The translations under genes were made by a program, and so were the position numbers. Positions 60,724-64,000 of a DNA stretch of 64,000 nucleotides are shown piece after piece (the first letter of the stretch is position 1; each line of letters opens with the position of its first letter). Below the pieces are notes generated by a model. That model searched no databases and was not told where the DNA came from. It saw only the letters and a list, made by a program, of their open reading frames with translations. Source of the DNA: Virgibacillus sp. NKC19-16 (lineage in GTDB: Bacteria > Bacillota > Bacilli > Bacillales > Amphibacillaceae); contig NZ_CP074373.1 in the NCBI RefSeq assembly GCF_021560035.1, positions 1,484,001 through 1,548,000 on the forward strand, given 5' to 3'.

Positions 60724-61470
60724 TTATCTTTTATTAAACTTTTTATCCCTCATAAATGGTGTAACATCCATTCGTATGGGATGTTTGTACTTACGGATCA
60801 TTTGGTTCGTCCATGTATCTTTTCGTGTGTTGCTTGAGCGATTTTGGTAATAGGACGTGAGCTGATTATCAAAATCGGTTATTAAGGATTGCTGCTTTTC
60901 ATCATTTTCATATTCATTTTCATGATACACAATCTCGAGAGGCAATCGCGGTTTGGTTTCAGGCTGCTGATCCGGATAGCCAACTGCCAGCCCGAACAAA
61001 GGGATGACGCGTTCTGGAAGTCCAAGTAAATTGCTTACACGCGTTATGTCATTTCGCAGGCTACCTAAAAAACAAATACCGAGTCCCATTGATTCTGCTG
61101 CTATGGATGCATTTTGCGCTGCTAACGCTGCATCAATGGTTGTTACGATAAATTGCTCTGTACTTTCCATACTTTCCTGCATTTGTAATTGCTCTTCCTT
61201 AGAGGCTTGTTGGTAAACGCGATTCAAATCTCCGCAGAATACAAATAGGTGACCATTATCTTTTACATAAGGTTGTCCTGATACAGCTGATAATTCTGCC
61301 TTTATATTCTCATCCGTGATTCCAATAATGGTATATGCCATAACATGACTCGAGGTCGAAGCTTGTTGTGCTGCTTTTACGATGGTATGTATTTGGTCTT
61401 TTCTTAGTTTTTCTTTTTTAAATTTACGTATAGAACGATGATTGAGCATAGTTTCTACTGTGTTGTTCAT
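60724..61470 (-). CDS. nfrA: NfrA-type NAD(P)H nitroreductase/FMN reductase
   Basis: 248 aa, FMN-binding flavin reductase-like nitroreductase. Family marks: HRSIRKFKKEKL (FMN phosphate site), ASTSSHVMAYTII, and FGLAVGYPDQQPETKPRLP near the ring. It reduces nitro compounds, FMN or quinones and is linked to oxidative stress. The start at 61470 follows AAAGGAG at 9 nt; the 23 extra codons of the open frame overlap the lipoprotein gene. It lies 14 nt after that gene, in one operon. Confidence 0.9.
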   Translation of the reverse strand: MNNTVETMLNHRSIRKFKKEKLRKDQIHTIVKAAQQASTSSHVMAYTIIGITDENIKAELSAVSGQPYVKDNGHLFVFCGDLNRVYQQASKEEQLQMQESMESTEQFIVTTIDAALAAQNASIAAESMGLGICFLGSLRNDITRVSNLLGLPERVIPLFGLAVGYPDQQPETKPRLPLEIVYHENEYENDEKQQSLITDFDNQLTSYYQNRSSNTRKDTWTNQMIRKYKHPIRMDVTPFMRDKKFNKR

Positions 61471-61484
61471 TAATAATAACTCCT

Positions 61485-62204
61485 TTAATTTGTACGCATA
61501 ATGATATTCGTCGTACTTGCCTCTTCTGTTTTTAGCCATTCATCTATAAGTTCATCGGTTGGTTCGATTACAGATGGCTTCTCCACGGAGATCGTTTCAT
61601 TATCGATCCATTCTGCTTGCAGTAGGGGCCAAGTATAGTCTAATATGTTAGCGTCATTTGTATAATTACTCAACGATACGGTCTTCCAATTTTCGATATC
61701 AATAACAACTATATTTGCTAATGGAAGCGGAAGTGATCCTTCACGATTAAATTGGAATAATAATTTTGTGTTATCCGGTGATGTGATAATATTACTCGCT
61801 TTTGCCAAATCTGCTAAAAGATATGCCTGTTTTTCTTTTTCTTGACTGAACAATAAATAAGAGCATAATTCATTGTGACATGAGAATTCAAGTAGGTAAA
61901 TACTTTCATCTTTGGAAGTTAGGCGATCTATCCTCATTTCTTCAATTTCCTTTTTTCGATCCGGAATTGCACTTAAGTATTCACTTAATATCGGAACCAT
62001 TTCTAAGTTAACAGTGATTTGTTCATCTTGCAGCGGGAATTCGATAAATTCATCTACCTGCTCCGCGTCGTCAATTTCCTCTTCAACTAATTCAGGCTCA
62101 CTATCAGGTTCGGGCACGGTTTCTTCTTTCACGATAGCAGGTTCACTGTTGGCGCATGCTGATAGCAATAAAAGGATCGTTATACCTAATAAACATTTCT
62201 TCAT
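61485..62204 (-). CDS. Putative lipoprotein
   Basis: 239 aa. Signal peptide with lipobox LLSAC (Cys at 17), an acidic linker (about 20-55), then a domain with DKLTSKDESI-like strands and LLFQFNREGSLPLPLANIVV that hints at a beta-propeller fragment. Not recognised. It starts the short operon with nfrA. Confidence 0.7.
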   Translation of the reverse strand: MKKCLLGITILLLLSACANSEPAIVKEETVPEPDSEPELVEEEIDDAEQVDEFIEFPLQDEQITVNLEMVPILSEYLSAIPDRKKEIEEMRIDRLTSKDESIYLLEFSCHNELCSYLLFSQEKEKQAYLLADLAKASNIITSPDNTKLLFQFNREGSLPLPLANIVVIDIENWKTVSLSNYTNDANILDYTWPLLQAEWIDNETISVEKPSVIEPTDELIDEWLKTEEASTTNIIMRTN

Positions 62205-62423
62205 AAACTCGCCCCAATTATAAAATGGTTTATCAATTCGTCAAGGCAATGAAGTACTCAGCGTGAAGTGTACGAACGAATATATCAATTATACAATATT
62301 TTAAAAAAGTTAACAGGGGTATTAACAGAAAAACATTTTAGTGATATTTTTTCATTGAGAATAAAATATTAATTGTCAGGTTTTTTTGTTACAATTATGA
62401 AGAAACAAAAGGGGAGGGAGTAG

Positions 62424-62846
62424 ATGAAAACATTTAAGCTGAAATCATTGGAAATTATTGAACAAAGAGATGACAATCTTATGCCAAAGAAAATTCCCTT
62501 AAAAGATGGTCTTGCCATTAATCGGGAAGATGATAATAATCAATGGGTTATCGAAGCCTTTATTGACTATTCATATCTGGATTATTGTAAGGACTTGAAG
62601 AAAAGAAATGAGATTATGGTTCAAGTGAAAATCACAAAAGAGAGTAATGAACCAGCTACATTTATAACGTCCATTATCGGAGTTAATGAAATTGGAGAAC
62701 ATATGAATGTGTTGTTTTTAGGCTCAATTGTTGATCGACGTAAAAATAAAGTGGAAGAAATCCTAATAGCTTTAATTGATGAAGGATATCAGGGAAATGA
62801 TTTGATAAAGAAATTTAAGGAAGTAATAAACAAAAGGTTAGACTAA
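62424..62846 (+). CDS. YwpF family protein
   Basis: 140 aa, soluble. It begins MKTFKLKSLEIIEQRDDNL and resembles YwpF of Bacillus subtilis in length and pattern. Role unknown. AAAGGGGAGGGAG precedes the ATG. It is followed 52 nt later by the potassium channel gene. Confidence 0.8.
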   Translation: MKTFKLKSLEIIEQRDDNLMPKKIPLKDGLAINREDDNNQWVIEAFIDYSYLDYCKDLKKRNEIMVQVKITKESNEPATFITSIIGVNEIGEHMNVLFLGSIVDRRKNKVEEILIALIDEGYQGNDLIKKFKEVINKRLD

Positions 62847-62898
62847 AAAGATGGTGATTTTTTCCATTAATTATTATGAGCTGTAAGGAGAAATATAT

Positions 62899-64000
62899 AT
62901 GAACCATCGATATCCATTTTCTCAGTGGATAAATAAACTCTCACCTGTACAGATTTTATTGATTTTTTATTTTATCACTGTTATTTTATCAACTGTAATT
63001 TTGTCCTTCCCTGTCAACTATCAGGAAGATGCAAATATTCCGTTTATCGATATTCTTTTTACAGCAGTAAGCGCATTAAGTGTTACCGGATTAAGTACCA
63101 TAGTAATTACGGACACACTCAGCACAACTGGTATTATCGTCCTTGCATTTATTATGCAGTTGGGTGCAGTAGGGGTTATGGCAATCGGTACTTTTATTTG
63201 GCTTCTTTTAGGTAAGAAAATTGGCTTGAAAGAACGTCGTTTAATTATGACAGACCAAAATCAAACTTCTTTTGAAGGCATGGTTCGATTGATTAAACAA
63301 ATCGTTTATTTATTATTAACGGTCGAATTGATTAGTTTTTTAATATTGGGAACTTATTATCTGCAGTATTTTCCAACTGTGGGAGAAGCTTATTTGCAAG
63401 GTTTCTTTGGAACGATAAGTGCTGTATCAAATGGTGGATTTGATATTACAGGAGAGTCGTTAGTTCTATTTAAAGATGATTACTTCGTACAGTTAATAAA
63501 CATGATCCTAATTATTTTTGGTGCTATTGGTTTCCCAGTTCTAATTGAATTAAAAGAATATATTTTATCAAAAATCGGCAAACGAGGAAAAATGCGATTC
63601 AGTTTGTTTACAAAAGTTACGACTACTACTTTTCTAATACTGATCGTCACAGGTACTATCTTTATTTACTTACTCGATGTCGGAAATTTTTTTACAGGAA
63701 AATCATGGCATGAATCATTGTTTTATGCATTATTTCAATCGGTAACAACAAGAAGTGGTGGCCTTGCCACAATGGATGTCAGTCAGCTGACAGAGCAAAA
63801 TCATCTGTTTATGTCTTTTTTAATGTTTATCGGAGCATCTCCCAGCAGTGCGGGCGGTGGTATTCGAACAACAACTTTTGCTCTTGTAGTCATTTTTATC
63901 ATTACATTTGCTAGAGGCAGAAGAAGCATTCGTATTTTTAATCGGGAAGTATATGAGGAAGACTTGTTGAAAGCTGTCACCGTTGCCTTACTGGCGATTG
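62899..64000 (+). CDS. Ktr/Trk potassium channel subunit, cut by window end
   Basis: 367 codons visible, open at the window edge. KtrB/KtrD-type membrane subunit with repeated M1-P-M2 units; selectivity-filter loops are ALSVTGLST, AVSNGGFDI and TRSGGLAT, with a fourth around SPSSAGGGIRTT, which also holds the gate-side Arg. It takes up K+ (Na+-driven in KtrAB), driven with a KtrA/C ring not in this window. GTAAGGAGA lies 7-8 nt before the ATG. Potassium uptake is the first step of the osmotic response. Confidence 0.9.
   Translation, partial: MNHRYPFSQWINKLSPVQILLIFYFITVILSTVILSFPVNYQEDANIPFIDILFTAVSALSVTGLSTIVITDTLSTTGIIVLAFIMQLGAVGVMAIGTFIWLLLGKKIGLKERRLIMTDQNQTSFEGMVRLIKQIVYLLLTVELISFLILGTYYLQYFPTVGEAYLQGFFGTISAVSNGGFDITGESLVLFKDDYFVQLINMILIIFGAIGFPVLIELKEYILSKIGKRGKMRFSLFTKVTTTTFLILIVTGTIFIYLLDVGNFFTGKSWHESLFYALFQSVTTRSGGLATMDVSQLTEQNHLFMSFLMFIGASPSSAGGGIRTTTFALVVIFIITFARGRRSIRIFNREVYEEDLLKAVTVALLAI

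Overview
The window is from a low-G+C, endospore-forming Firmicute of the family Bacillaceae. The protein flavour (CstA, YwpF, YflT-like, 2Duf/SpoVA, BceRS-AB, TopB, Na+/H+ and Na+/glutamate carriers, acidic secreted protein) fits a halotolerant genus near Oceanobacillus, Virgibacillus or Lentibacillus. This placement is inference from gene content; no rRNA or tRNA gene is present to test it. Genes sit on both strands in short operons behind strong GGAGG-type ribosome sites, several with TTG or GTG starts.

Region by region. 0-9.9 kb: an SOS-controlled Y-family DNA polymerase with a LexA box, a PBP4-type peptidase without a signal peptide, a large catalase, an amidase preceded by two small unknown proteins, then a GltS glutamate carrier and a CPA1 Na+/H+ antiporter. 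10-14.5 kb: a complete Bce-type peptide-antibiotic sensing and detoxification module with a perfect BceR-type operator. 14.5-18.5 kb: an ABC-F ribosome-protection gene behind a 500-nt leader that holds an ErmD-type macrolide-stalling peptide, terminators and a second 7-codon leader with switching hairpins, followed by an autoregulated TetR/MFS pair. 18.9-25.6 kb: a 788-aa protein with two fused isoprenoid-synthase domains, a MerR-controlled arginase-family gene, and a Fur-controlled flavodoxin and HmoA heme-degrading gene. 26-32 kb: a sigma-54 activator and a perfect -24/-12 promoter driving a D-tartrate dehydratase, an FAH-family enzyme and a C4-dicarboxylate carrier. 32-34.2 kb: gene graveyard (SLC13 carrier remnant, IS21 IstB remnant, decayed ORFs). 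34-45.5 kb: topoisomerase III, a truncated acyl-CoA synthetase, an acidic low-complexity protein, SDR, NDH-2, VanW protein, an Aquifex-type short aconitase, YceI. 45.6-52 kb: orphan holin, PepF, TPP riboswitch plus ThiT, a stress protein with a sigma-B promoter, a permease and glutamate dehydrogenase. 52.4-56.5 kb: cstA, a CC-tailed small protein, a cysteine-free ArsA/Get3-like ATPase and an MDR oxidoreductase in one tight row. 56.9-60.6 kb: the full seven-gene spoVA-2mob type operon (DUF1657, YhcN/YlaJ, SpoVAC, SpoVAD, SpoVAEb, DUF1657, 2Duf) linked to high spore heat resistance. 60.7-64 kb: NfrA, a lipoprotein, YwpF and the start of a Ktr potassium channel.

The points that most deserve follow-up are the two-tier leader of the ABC-F gene, the double isoprenoid-synthase fusion, the CstA/CC-star/ArsA-like unit, the sigma-54 tartrate module, and a striking data-quality pattern: four otherwise intact genes (pepF, thiT, a permease and spoVAD) are each broken by loss of exactly one G in a run of G, which points to homopolymer under-calling in the assembly rather than to four independent pseudogenes.
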